Source: Streptomyces zinciresistens K42
Lineage (GTDB): Bacteria > Actinomycetota > Actinomycetes > Streptomycetales > Streptomycetaceae
Direction: 5' to 3'
Assembly (NCBI RefSeq): GCF_000225525.1
Contig: NZ_AGBF01000001.1
Location: 186,001-250,000 of the forward strand
DNA: 64,000 bases
Under the pieces are notes generated by a model. The model was not told the DNA's origin. It was given only the letters and a program-made list of their open reading frames with translations, and searched no databases. Numbering within the stretch: position 1 is the stretch's first letter; each line of letters starts with the position of its first letter. The position numbers and the translations under genes were made by a program. Below, one piece after another: positions 23,519 through 32,311 of this stretch.

Positions 23519-24511
23519 ATGGAACCCGTCTGGAACGGGATGCTGACCTGCGACTACGAGCGCAGCCGCCCCGCGAGCACGCTGCTGGAGTGGGATCTTT
23601 ACACCACGTCGCTCATAGCCTGGCCGAGGGTGCTCCTGGAGGATCCGACCCCGTACGGGCGGCTGCGGCGGCCGGGCATCGTCGACATCGACGAACCCGT
23701 ACACCTTCGGCTCGTCGCCGCCTTGGAGAAGTTCCTGTCCGACCCCGATCGCGTCCGGGACCTGGCCGATCGCACGGCCCTCCACCGGGAGCAGACCGCC
23801 AGCGCACTGGACCAGGCCGAACAAGCCCTGAGCGACCGGGACGTGAAGGCAGCGGACGAAGCCATCGGGCGGGGGACGGCGGCGTTCTTGAAGGTCATGT
23901 CCGCCCACATCGTCAACTGGCTGCTGCCCGAGCAGCAGTGGGAGGACCTCCTGAGCCAGGTGCTGTCCAGCCGGGCCCGCGCCCGAGACTGCACGCTCGC
24001 CCTGGCCACCCCGAACCGCACCGGCCACCTGCTGCAGGCGCACCGTCTCCTCCTGGAAGCCGCCGCCAGCATCCGTGACGGACGTCCCCTTGCCCTGGCC
24101 GCGGCCGACGTCAGCGCCCGGGCCGGAACTCTGTACGGGGCGGGCTCACCGGCAGCTGCCGCCATGCCCCTTGAGGACCCCGACCGCGCCGCCGACCTGC
24201 TGCGAACCCTGTCGGCCAGCGCAGACCCCGAATCCGAGCTGGCATCCCTCACCGGCTCCCTGGACCGTTCTGCCGCCGTACGCGAGGCATGGGAGACCGC
24301 GGCGCTGCTGGCTGCCGGCGGCCGGCCCGGCCAGCTCGCCGCGGTGCGCGCCCTGAGCACCGCCCTCGCCTGGGCCGCCGACAGCGAGGAACGGCGCAAG
24401 GAGTTGCGCCACAGCTACCTGTCGCTGGTGCGCCGCTGGTGCACGGCCAGAGAGCACGATGCCACCCGCGTCACCACACCCGACTTGCTCGCCCTGGGAG
24501 ACGGCCGATGA
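23519..24511 (+). CDS. Unrecognised helical protein, partner of the PEP-synthase-like gene
   Basis: A 330-residue protein beginning MEPVWNGMLTCDYERSR, with GGGAGG upstream. It is predicted from composition to be almost wholly alpha-helical, with many Ala/Leu/Arg heptad-like stretches (for example SALDQAEQALSDRDVKAADEAI) and no membrane segment. I recognise no domain. The stop overlaps the ATG of the PEP-synthase-like gene (ATGA), so the two proteins are likely made in equal amounts and may form a complex. It could be the substrate-binding subunit missing from that enzyme; this is inference. Confidence 0.75.
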   Translation: MEPVWNGMLTCDYERSRPASTLLEWDLYTTSLIAWPRVLLEDPTPYGRLRRPGIVDIDEPVHLRLVAALEKFLSDPDRVRDLADRTALHREQTASALDQAEQALSDRDVKAADEAIGRGTAAFLKVMSAHIVNWLLPEQQWEDLLSQVLSSRARARDCTLALATPNRTGHLLQAHRLLLEAAASIRDGRPLALAAADVSARAGTLYGAGSPAAAAMPLEDPDRAADLLRTLSASADPESELASLTGSLDRSAAVREAWETAALLAAGGRPGQLAAVRALSTALAWAADSEERRKELRHSYLSLVRRWCTAREHDATRVTTPDLLALGDGR

Positions 24512-26103
24512 CCCCCACCCCCCTGCTCCCCCTCGACCAGGCCCACAATGCGGCGCGCGTCGGCGGGAAGGCCGCCGCCCTGGCCCGGCTGCTCCGCCAA
24601 GGTCTGCCGGTTCCCGAGGGCCTGGTGGTCCCGGTCGGTACACCGGAGAGCGCGGTGCCGATCCTTGTGGACCACATCCTGGCCTGGGCGGAGGGGCGCG
24701 CCCCGTACGGCCTGATCGCCCGGTCCTCCGCCGTCGCCGAGGACGGCGCCGCCGTCTCGTTCGCCGGGATGTACGCCTCACGCTTCACCCCCGCCCGCTC
24801 CGGCCCGCTGCACGCTGCGATTACCGAGGTCCGCTCCTCCGCACTGCAGCCGACGGCGCAGGCCTACGCGCGGGCCCACGGCATCACCGCAGCTCTCGGG
24901 ATGGCCGTGGTCATCCAGCCCGCGCTGCGCCCCACTGCCTCCGGCGTACTGGCAGCCGAGGTGCTCGCCGGCCGGTGCGTCCGCTGGAGGATCGAGGCCG
25001 TCCGCGGCCTGGCCGAACCACTCGTCAGCGGCACCCAGACCGGCGAGGTCCACTCCGGCCTGCGTCACACCGCCCACCCTGTCCAGCCCGCCGAGCAGCG
25101 GATCATCCTCATGCCGGGTGCCCCCGACGAGCTGCGGCTGCCACCGGGGGAGTGGACGACGATCACCGGCGTCAACCAGGACGAGACACTCGCGAAGATC
25201 AAGACGTCACAGGAAGGCGTCCTGCACCTCCACGCGCCGACGCCATGGGCGGCTGATCCCGTGCTGAGCGAGGAACACCGCCTGACCCTCCTGGACAGCG
25301 CCGTTGTCGCGGCAGCCGCGTTGAGCCTCGAACGTATCGACCTGGAGTGGGCCTTCACCGCCGACGGCACCCTGCACCTGGTGCAAGCACGCCCGCTCAC
25401 CCGCCCCCTCCACGAAGCCCGCGCAACCGGTCGGCACTGTGAGGACGGCTGGACCGGCATCCCTGCTGTCGCGGGCACCGCAGCGGGGCCGGCTGTTCGC
25501 ATCGGCGAGGGCACAGCCCTGACCGGTGCCGTGCTGATCTGCGGCGCGCTCGGTCCCGAGGCGGCCGGCGCCCTGCTGGAGCAGCCCGCCGCAGTCGTCT
25601 CCACCACGGGGGGACCGCTCTCCCATACCGCGATCATCGCCCGCGAGCTCGGCATTCCCTGCGTCACCAACGTCAAGGCCGCGACCGCGATCCCCTCGGC
25701 GCGCCTGATCGAGGTCAACGGAACTGAAGGCACCGTGCGGCCCGTCGCGGGCATTCCGGAGCAACGGACCGAGCGCGCCCGCCTGGACGGAGCGGCCGTC
25801 GTGCTCCAGCGCCTGCCGACCACCGCCGCGCACGACGGGCGTGCCGCTACCCTCCTGCTGCACTCACCGGCAGAGCATCACCCTGTGCTCCCCACCCTCA
25901 CGGCGTCGGCCGAGCACGGGACGGTGGGGGTGCTGATCGTGGACGAGGACGTCGCCACTCCAGAGCTGCCGGGGTTCCAGGTGATTCGTTTGAAGTCCCT
26001 CGGACGCCTGCTGTGGCCGGTGGACGGCGGAGACGTGCCGGAGACTCTTGTGACCGTCGACCCGAACGGCCGGGTCCTCCACAGCCGAGGCCTCCATGAC
26101 TGA
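24508..26103 (+). CDS. PEP-synthase/rifampin-phosphotransferase-like dikinase
   Basis: A 531-residue protein. Residues 17-300 form an ATP-grasp domain with GGKAAALARLLRQGLPVPEG, ARSSAVAEDG (about 71-80) and the end motif LVQARPLT. Residues 315-400 are the swivelling phosphohistidine domain, TTGGPLSHTAIIARELGIP with catalytic His373. The PEP-binding barrel of PEP synthase is absent, and no rifampin-binding insert is seen between the two domains; instead about 110 unfamiliar residues follow. It should transfer a phosphate from ATP to an acceptor by way of His. The neighbouring 330-residue protein may supply acceptor binding. Confidence 0.87.
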   Translation: MTPTPLLPLDQAHNAARVGGKAAALARLLRQGLPVPEGLVVPVGTPESAVPILVDHILAWAEGRAPYGLIARSSAVAEDGAAVSFAGMYASRFTPARSGPLHAAITEVRSSALQPTAQAYARAHGITAALGMAVVIQPALRPTASGVLAAEVLAGRCVRWRIEAVRGLAEPLVSGTQTGEVHSGLRHTAHPVQPAEQRIILMPGAPDELRLPPGEWTTITGVNQDETLAKIKTSQEGVLHLHAPTPWAADPVLSEEHRLTLLDSAVVAAAALSLERIDLEWAFTADGTLHLVQARPLTRPLHEARATGRHCEDGWTGIPAVAGTAAGPAVRIGEGTALTGAVLICGALGPEAAGALLEQPAAVVSTTGGPLSHTAIIARELGIPCVTNVKAATAIPSARLIEVNGTEGTVRPVAGIPEQRTERARLDGAAVVLQRLPTTAAHDGRAATLLLHSPAEHHPVLPTLTASAEHGTVGVLIVDEDVATPELPGFQVIRLKSLGRLLWPVDGGDVPETLVTVDPNGRVLHSRGLHD

Positions 26104-26683
26104 TCTCCTGGGCGACACCGCCGGCCTCATCGTGGACTGGGACGGCACGGTCGTCGACAACGGCCGGCGGCGTCTCGACGCGCTGCGCCAAGCGCTCGTG
26201 CCGTACGGACTCACGGTCGAGGAGGACTGGTACACGGTGCATGCCGGGCTGCCGGTACGCGACCTCCTGCGGGTCCTGGCCGGCGAGCGCGAGCTCCCGG
26301 TCGAAGAGGTCGTCCACGCCAGCCGGCAACGCCTGCTGAACGGGCCCCCGCCTGCAGTGATCACGGCGACCCTGGAACTGCTCGAGCAGGCCCGTGCACG
26401 CAGGATCCCCCGGGCCGTCGCGTCCAGCGCGGCCGCAGTCCTGGTGCACACCGGGATCGAGCGCCTGGGACTGAACGGGCTCCTTCCGATCGTGGTCACT
26501 GCCGAGTCCGTGGCGCGCGGCAAACCCGCTCCCGACGTCTACCTGGAAGCGGCGCGACAGCTGGGCGTGGCGCCCTCGCACTGCCTGGCGGTGGACGACG
26601 CATCCGACGGCATCGCCGCGGCCCGATCAGCGGGCATGCGGCTGCTCACCGTGAGCGGCACCACTCTGGTTCCGGTCACATGA
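26096..26683 (+). CDS. HAD-superfamily phosphatase
   Basis: A 195-residue HAD hydrolase of the phosphoglycolate/beta-phosphoglucomutase subtype. Motif I is VDWDGTVVD with Asp14 and Asp16, motif II is ASSAAA, motif III GKPAPDVYLEAA carries the Lys, and motif IV is VDDASDGIAAA. It overlaps the preceding dikinase gene by 8 bp. It would remove phosphate from a small molecule, possibly a phosphorylated intermediate introduced by the kinase or dikinase genes. It ends 14 bp from a convergent gene. Confidence 0.9.
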   Translation: MTDLLGDTAGLIVDWDGTVVDNGRRRLDALRQALVPYGLTVEEDWYTVHAGLPVRDLLRVLAGERELPVEEVVHASRQRLLNGPPPAVITATLELLEQARARRIPRAVASSAAAVLVHTGIERLGLNGLLPIVVTAESVARGKPAPDVYLEAARQLGVAPSHCLAVDDASDGIAAARSAGMRLLTVSGTTLVPVT

Positions 26684-26697
26684 GCCACCGCGAAGGA

Positions 26698-27453
26698 TCA
26701 CTGCGCACCTGGTGCGGCTCCCTCGGCAGCCGAGGCCAATCCCGTTGGGCGCAGCGGAAGCGTGCGGATGGTCTCCCACCGGTAGGTCCTTTCCTGGCGG
26801 CGGAGCTTCACCAGGTCCACTGACGAGACATCGAGAGCTACCGGGGGAAGCGAGCGCAGTTGCGACACCACGTCGACGACCGGCGCTGCCGGGCGCTCGG
26901 CGTTGTTGTAGGCCACTCCCAGATGCGGCCGGAAGGTGCTGGTCGGCTTGCCGCCGGGCACGCCGGCTTGAGCACCGAGCGCGCTGAGCGCAGCGTGGAG
27001 GCCGACGAGCGGTCTCCACGGGGTGAGGCTGAAGCGGACGGCACCGCGGCTGCCGGCAAGGGGATGAGCCAGAATGCGGAACTCACCTACGGACAAGTGC
27101 TCCGCCATGGAGATCAGGTGCTCGAGCTGGGGATGTGACACTCCTTCCGTGGCACCGATCCGGAGCAGGGTGACGTGCAGGCCGTCGGCGGGCACCAGGT
27201 CCATGCTGAGATGCTCGAGCGCGCCCTGGCAGTGCTCCGTGCGTCGCACCAGGGCGGTCGCGTCGGCGAAGGTGAGCATCCAGTAGTAGGCCTGCTGCCG
27301 TTCCGACCATCCCGGGCGATCCCAGTGGTTCTTCATGCGGTCGACAGCTTGGAAGGCCCGCCAGTCGTGCTCGACAATCACGCGGGAGTCGTCGAGGTCG
27401 GCGGGGGGTGCGCAGGGGAAGGCCCTGGTGTCGACGGCCAGCTCGGGCGCCAC
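26698..27453 (-). CDS. 2H phosphoesterase-like protein (2'-5' RNA ligase/CPDase fold)
   Basis: A 251-residue protein from GTG 27453 with AGGAG before it. Two H-x-(T/S)-like motifs are visible: GLHVTLLRIG near residue 92 and FRPHLGVAYNN near 178. In the second, Gly stands where Thr or Ser is usual, so activity may be reduced. The family hydrolyses cyclic phosphodiesters or joins RNA ends. Gene order places it at the end of the minus-strand regulator operon facing the pathway. Substrate unknown. Confidence 0.7.
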   Translation of the reverse strand: MAPELAVDTRAFPCAPPADLDDSRVIVEHDWRAFQAVDRMKNHWDRPGWSERQQAYYWMLTFADATALVRRTEHCQGALEHLSMDLVPADGLHVTLLRIGATEGVSHPQLEHLISMAEHLSVGEFRILAHPLAGSRGAVRFSLTPWRPLVGLHAALSALGAQAGVPGGKPTSTFRPHLGVAYNNAERPAAPVVDVVSQLRSLPPVALDVSSVDLVKLRRQERTYRWETIRTLPLRPTGLASAAEGAAPGAQ

Positions 27454-27469
27454 GGATCTCCTAGATATG

Positions 27470-28828
27470 TCAGGGCGCGATCTGAGCGCGCGAGCCGACC
27501 ACGATCATTCCGGCCTGCGGCTGTGACCGCCACGTCCGCAGCTCCTCGGCATAGTCCCCCACATCGGGTTCGTCATGCCACCGCTCGGCGCATTGGTAGA
27601 GCTCGTTCGCGCGTTCCCACACAGACCTGATGGGCGCGGTGGTTCCGGACCTGAGGGCTCGCCGGCCCAACGCCATGGCCTGCTCGACCTCGGGAGATGG
27701 CTGCTGCAGTAGGGCCGTTGCCGTATCGAGCCCTACCAGGGCGCGGCTCCAGTCGGAGTCGGAGTGTGCGATCAGCTCGTCGATCTGCTCCGCGTGCGTC
27801 AGGACCTCGGCTGTGTCGCCGAGCGAGAGGCGTGTGGTGATGGCGTTGGCCAAGGTGCGAGCCATGGAGTACGGCTCGAAGCTGATGCACGACGTGAGGC
27901 CGCCGGGCAGGGCGGCTTGCCGGTCGGAGAGCTCCAGGGCCTGGCCGATCGCCTGCTCGGCGCCACGCCGATCGTCGAGTCGGGCGAGCGCGCGGGAGCG
28001 CCCGTTGACGAGCAGCCGGATCGCCTGCGGGTCGTCCGGGGCGAGAGCGATTCCGGCCAGGGCTGCGTCGTCGGCTTCCGCGTACCGCTTCTGGTAGTAC
28101 AGCCCCAGAGAGCGGGTCCCGCTCGCCCACATCTCCATGGGGACGTCGCCGACCTCGCGTGCCAGGGACTCCGCCTCCGAGCAGTACGCGTTCACCAGGT
28201 CATAGGTCGCACCAGCGTTGACGGCCATGTACCCCAGAAGCCCGGCGGCTTGGGAAGCGAGGCGGAAGAGTTCCGTACGGACCCGCGGGGGCTGCTGGCC
28301 GGCCAGGACGCCGTGCAGCATTTCGCGCACGACTCGGGCTTCGCCCGCCAGCTGCTGTGGCCCCTGCGCTTCGTAGCGGTCGATGATGCCCGAGATGGAC
28401 CGTCTCACCATGACCAGGACCGGGTCGTCCGCGTTGGAGCTGGTCAGCTTGTGCGTCTGGGCGACGACGGCCAGCGGGTCGTCGAAGCCGAGGCTGGCCG
28501 CCGATGCACTGGCGAGGTCAGCGCTGGCCCGCAGCGAGACCAGCGCCCCAGGTTCCACGGGCTCGAAGAGCCGCTCGGGGGCCATGTTGAACATGTGGCG
28601 GAGTACGAGATAGGCGTCCCGCCGGGGTGTGCTTTTGATCGAGCCGCGGCGGCCCATATACCGGTCGAAACTGCTGCGGGACACTTCGACGCGGGCGAGC
28701 CGGGGATCGTTCTCCTTCTCGGCGGCGCGCGCAGCGGCTTTGGCGAAGTGGATACAGAACTTCTCGTACGAATCCCACTGGTTCTCCTGGACCAGGAGCG
28801 CGAACCGCGTGGTGGTCGTGCTGGTCAC
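27470..28828 (-). CDS. Regulator-like protein, shared N-terminal domain plus TPR-like repeats
   Basis: A 452-residue protein from GTG 28828, overlapping the Nudix stop. Residues 8-90 (FALLVQENQWDSYEKFCIHF, then VSRSSFDRYMGRR) form a domain also found at the start of the proteins at 29406 and 32312. The spacing and the SRSSFDRYM helix resemble a helix-turn-helix. The rest is made of helical repeats of TPR type. Proteins like this act as cytoplasmic regulators in Streptomyces. It sits in an operon of related regulators and nucleotide enzymes. Confidence 0.78.
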   Translation of the reverse strand: MTSTTTTRFALLVQENQWDSYEKFCIHFAKAAARAAEKENDPRLARVEVSRSSFDRYMGRRGSIKSTPRRDAYLVLRHMFNMAPERLFEPVEPGALVSLRASADLASASAASLGFDDPLAVVAQTHKLTSSNADDPVLVMVRRSISGIIDRYEAQGPQQLAGEARVVREMLHGVLAGQQPPRVRTELFRLASQAAGLLGYMAVNAGATYDLVNAYCSEAESLAREVGDVPMEMWASGTRSLGLYYQKRYAEADDAALAGIALAPDDPQAIRLLVNGRSRALARLDDRRGAEQAIGQALELSDRQAALPGGLTSCISFEPYSMARTLANAITTRLSLGDTAEVLTHAEQIDELIAHSDSDWSRALVGLDTATALLQQPSPEVEQAMALGRRALRSGTTAPIRSVWERANELYQCAERWHDEPDVGDYAEELRTWRSQPQAGMIVVGSRAQIAP

Positions 28829-29409
28829 CGGGCTCCCCCCTCGGGTTCGGTGCGGACGGTCGGCTGCTGCTCTTGTGCCGGAGTACGGCCTGGGTTCCAG
28901 AGCGGCTGCCCGTTCTGGAGGTATCGGGGGATGCTCTCCCCCAAGGCAGCCAGGGCCTGCTCCGCTCGGCGCCGCTGACGGTCCCGGAGCAGGGAAAGCG
29001 CCTGGTCTTCGGGGAAGAAGGCGCACTCCGCAAGCTCCTCGTCGTGCGGTCGCAGCGTGGCGCACGTGTCCCAGGACAGTTGCCCGGCGTCGAAGACGAA
29101 CGCCATGAGGTCGTCCCACGGCCCGTGGGGAGGCACCCAGTCGATGCACAGGAGTGCGTACAGCGTGACGTCGAGCCCGAGCTCCTCGCGGAGTTCCCGC
29201 CGCACGGCATCGGTGGGGGCCTCGTTGGACTCCGCCATCCCGCCAGGAAGATCCCACCCCGGCTTGTAAGTGGGTTTGACCAGGAGAAGCCGACCGTCGG
29301 GGTCGCGAAGCAGCGCGTCGGCAGTCACCCGCTTGCGAGCCTGCTTGGCGTTGCCCTCGGCCAGGTAGGCATCCCACGCCGGCGTTCCGGGAGGAGGGGG
29401 TTTCGTCAT
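28825..29409 (-). CDS. Nudix hydrolase
   Basis: A 194-residue Nudix protein. The box GGMAESNEAPTDAVRRELREELGL is complete. The strand LLLVKPTYKPGWDLPGG before it is like that of nucleotide-sugar or ADP-ribose type enzymes. The C-terminal 40 residues are Pro/Glu-rich. ATG 29409 and the stop both overlap neighbouring regulator genes by 4 bp, an unusually close tie between a Nudix enzyme and two paralogous regulators. Confidence 0.9.
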   Translation of the reverse strand: MTKPPPPGTPAWDAYLAEGNAKQARKRVTADALLRDPDGRLLLVKPTYKPGWDLPGGMAESNEAPTDAVRRELREELGLDVTLYALLCIDWVPPHGPWDDLMAFVFDAGQLSWDTCATLRPHDEELAECAFFPEDQALSLLRDRQRRRAEQALAALGESIPRYLQNGQPLWNPGRTPAQEQQPTVRTEPEGGAR

Positions 29410-30728
29410 GGATGCCTGCCCATTCCGGGACGAGCGTCGAAGCTGGCCAGCAGGGCCGAACGGCGACGGTTGACCTGTACCAACTGCTCCAGCACGTCCC
29501 GCACCTGCGGGACGTCTCGGAAGGGAGTGAGAGTTCGACTAAGGGCGTGCAGATGTTCGGTGACCCGTGACGAGCCGAGCGGCTCACAAGCGGCCACAAG
29601 CTGCACCCCGGTGGCACAGGCCGCTTCGAGGTCCCCACTTTGGACGAGAAGCTCGGCGAGCGCGGACTGGCTGAATGCCCGACTGCGGGCACGGTTCTCT
29701 CCACGCAACGCCACGGCGCGCTCGGCTTCGATGGTCGCCACACTGAGCATGCCCAGGTCGCGGAGGGCGAGCGCTGACTCGCTGGCGAGTGCAGCCTGAT
29801 CGAAGGGGGCAATCCAATGCGGGGGCGGCACAGCGGAGGCGTCTTCCAGAATTGCGCGCGCTGTTTCCAGAGCGCGTTGGGCGGCCACATCGTCTCCGAT
29901 CCTGGCGTGAGCGCGACCCTCCATGGCGTGAAGGCGGGCGGTGAGCACCGGGATAGGTTCGGTGGTCGCCATGCGTTCATGTCCGCGGCGGGCTAGGGCC
30001 AGTGCCTGCCCGGCGTCGCCGAGTTGCAGGGCCAAGTGGCTCGTGCTCGCCAGGACGTTCGCTCCCACAGATGTTTCAGGAGTCGCGTGCGCGAGACCGA
30101 AGGCGACCCTGAAGTGTTCGGAGGCCTCCGTGTCGCGTCCCAGGTCATGGGCCATCCAGCCCGCCATTTCCGTGAGGACTGCTGCGGCCAGAAACACGTC
30201 AGCTTCGGGGGACCGCCCCTTGGGCCCGAACAGATCAACCGCGATGGAGGTCTGAAGATACTGCTGGAGCGACGAATAGACATGTCCAGCGCCGAGTTGA
30301 CGATCCGCGTGCCTGAACGACTCCAGCGCCCCCAGGTAGGGCAACGGGCCGGCGCTCTCGGGCGGTGCAGCTCCGGGCAGCGTGAGCAGGGGAGCGAAGT
30401 CAGGGGTGGGTGTTCCTGGCCCGGCCTCGGCTGTCGCGGCATCGGTGGTGCTGGGAGGCTCACCGGTTGGTGGTCCGAACAGCGCCACTGCCGGCTCCCC
30501 GAGCAGATGCTCCAGCACACGGCAGGTGGGAGGCCAGGGCATCCTCTTGAGGTCCCCGGCCAACCACCGGTCGAAACTACGAGACGAGACCGTGACCGCC
30601 GCCAGCCGCGGGTCGCCGTCGATACGGGCGACGTCGCGGGCGGCACGCTGGAAGTGGATGCTGAACGTGGCGAACACCGTCCAGTGGTTCTCCTCCACCA
30701 ACTGCCGGAACCGGGTCGCGCGCCGCAT
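29406..30728 (-). CDS. Regulator-like protein, shared N-terminal domain plus TPR repeats
   Basis: A 440-residue protein. Residues 7-85 (FRQLVEENHWTVFATFSIHF, then VSSRSFDRWLAGD) match the N-terminal domain of the genes at 27470 and 32312. A Pro/Thr-rich linker follows, then TPR-like helices from about residue 130 to the end, including ALALARRGHERMA and VAAQRALETARAIL. GGGAGAAGG precedes ATG 30728. It is likely a cytoplasmic regulatory protein; the ligand or DNA target is unknown. Confidence 0.78.
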   Translation of the reverse strand: MRRATRFRQLVEENHWTVFATFSIHFQRAARDVARIDGDPRLAAVTVSSRSFDRWLAGDLKRMPWPPTCRVLEHLLGEPAVALFGPPTGEPPSTTDAATAEAGPGTPTPDFAPLLTLPGAAPPESAGPLPYLGALESFRHADRQLGAGHVYSSLQQYLQTSIAVDLFGPKGRSPEADVFLAAAVLTEMAGWMAHDLGRDTEASEHFRVAFGLAHATPETSVGANVLASTSHLALQLGDAGQALALARRGHERMATTEPIPVLTARLHAMEGRAHARIGDDVAAQRALETARAILEDASAVPPPHWIAPFDQAALASESALALRDLGMLSVATIEAERAVALRGENRARSRAFSQSALAELLVQSGDLEAACATGVQLVAACEPLGSSRVTEHLHALSRTLTPFRDVPQVRDVLEQLVQVNRRRSALLASFDARPGMGRHP

Positions 30729-30743
30729 CGCCTTCTCCCTGGC

Positions 30744-31211
30744 TCAGTTCGAGTCGCCGAAGGTGAGAAGGGGAACGTCATACAGATCCGGGCTCTGCGG
30801 CCGGGTCACCGTAGGGGCGGTCCACTCCTCGATGACGAGCTCGCTGATGAACTGCACGGTGCCGCCCAGGAGGTGACTCGTTAGTCCATCGGCAGAGGCC
30901 CCTTTCAGGCCGGCGGTCACGTGGATGTGAGGTGCGACCTTGCTGTTCACGGTGTCCCACGCGAGCGTGCCGGCTCCGAGCACTTCGAGGGTCTCGACCT
31001 TGATCTCGTCCCACAGAGGGCGCTCCGGGTGCTCGAGTGGGCCGCACGAGCCCACCAGCCGGACACTGCTGAAGCCGCCGATGAACGTCGGGATGTGGCC
31101 AGCCCGGATCCCGGTGTCGCGGCAGAAGGCGTCCAGCGCAGGGAAGAAGTCTTCGCCATCATCGAGAGCGACGACGAACCGCCGCCCGGTGGTGACTTCA
31201 GTGGCACGCAT
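30744..31211 (-). CDS. PPC/DUF296 domain protein
   Basis: A 155-residue single-domain protein. The family core is clear: FVVALDDGEDFFPALDAFC at the start and HIHVTAGLKG followed by SHLLGGTVQFISELVIEEW. In plants this fold is a DNA-binding partner in AT-hook proteins; bacterial stand-alone forms are trimers of unknown function with a metal-like His site (HIH here). ATG 31211 has GAGGAG. It lies between the asparaginase and a regulator, all on one strand. Confidence 0.88.
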   Translation of the reverse strand: MRATEVTTGRRFVVALDDGEDFFPALDAFCRDTGIRAGHIPTFIGGFSSVRLVGSCGPLEHPERPLWDEIKVETLEVLGAGTLAWDTVNSKVAPHIHVTAGLKGASADGLTSHLLGGTVQFISELVIEEWTAPTVTRPQSPDLYDVPLLTFGDSN

Positions 31212-31250
31212 GTGGCTCCTCGATCTCAGAATTGGATCTTGTGGGGGAAA

Positions 31251-32258
31251 TCAGCGTCGGCGGAATTCGAAGGCGTCCCTGATCTCCGGCAGCTCTGCTC
31301 CGGAGCGCAGAAGGGCCAGCAGGAGGAGCCGGGCTTTACGCGGCTCCAGGCCGCCGCCGCTGATGAGGCCTCGCTTGAGCAGGTCTGTCTCGGAGCCGGG
31401 GCCGAAATCGTAGGTGTTGCTCAGGACGCTGCCCGCGCCGGTGCGGGAAGCAAGGATGACCGGCATACGGGTTGCCAGGGCACCCAGCGGTTCAGCCCAT
31501 GTCTTGGGGGCGTGCCCGGCTCCGAAGGCTGCGATGACCAGGCCGTCCGCGAGGCCGGCGGCGGCATCCAGAAGGGCCACGGAGGCACCCAGGGTCGCCT
31601 GGATTACCTCCACGGACGCCGGACGGACCTGCGGCAGTGCCACCGGTGCCTGCCGTGGCACGGCGAAGTGAAAGCGGGGCTGGCCTTCCACCACGTGCCC
31701 GACGGGACCGGCGCCGGGCGAAACGAAGGCCGACGTGCTGGTGCTGTGGACCTTCTGCACGTGGCGGGCGGCGTGCAGTTCGTCGGCGAAGGCGACGAGT
31801 ACGCCGAGGCCGCGCGCGGAAGGGCTGGCCGCGGTGTGCACAGCGGCCACGAGATTGGCCGGGCCGTCGGCGCCGGCCATCTCCGCGGTGCGCATGGCGC
31901 CTGTGATCACGACCGGGGCTTCCCCTGTGTACAGGAGGTCGAGGAGGAAGGCGGTCTCCTCCAGGGTGTCGGTGCCCTGGGTGATGACGAAGCCGGCCGT
32001 GCCGGATTGCGCCCGCTGATTCAGCAGTTCGGCTATGGCGACGATGTCGTCGATCTCCAGCCAGGCGCCGGGGATCTGCCGGAAGTCCTGCAGCTCCAGC
32101 GTCGCAGCATCTGCCAGCTCCGGCACAGAGGCAACGAGATCGGCAGCCGCCAGACGGGGGGTCGCCCCGCTTCCGCCGCTCGGTGCCGACATGGCGATCG
32201 TGCCGCCGAGTGAAAGCACCAGGACGGTGGGGCGCTGGGACCGCGGGGTGGAGATCAC
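31251..32258 (-). CDS. L-asparaginase-type amidohydrolase
   Basis: A 335-residue asparaginase. The nucleophile motif LSLGGTIAM has Thr20, and the second catalytic stretch is ITQGTDTLEETAFLL with the Thr-Asp pair. The later GAMRTAEMAGADGPANL is conserved. No signal peptide is present, so it is cytoplasmic. It hydrolyses Asn (or a related amide) to Asp and ammonia. The GTG start at 32258 has AAAGG upstream. Within this operon it might act on an amide of a specialised compound, but ordinary asparagine use is equally possible. Confidence 0.92.
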   Translation of the reverse strand: MISTPRSQRPTVLVLSLGGTIAMSAPSGGSGATPRLAAADLVASVPELADAATLELQDFRQIPGAWLEIDDIVAIAELLNQRAQSGTAGFVITQGTDTLEETAFLLDLLYTGEAPVVITGAMRTAEMAGADGPANLVAAVHTAASPSARGLGVLVAFADELHAARHVQKVHSTSTSAFVSPGAGPVGHVVEGQPRFHFAVPRQAPVALPQVRPASVEVIQATLGASVALLDAAAGLADGLVIAAFGAGHAPKTWAEPLGALATRMPVILASRTGAGSVLSNTYDFGPGSETDLLKRGLISGGGLEPRKARLLLLALLRSGAELPEIRDAFEFRRR

Positions 32259-32311
32259 GGCGGCTGCCTTTCGGAGAAGTGGATCACGCAGTACGGGTCA
32301 GCGTCGGGCTC

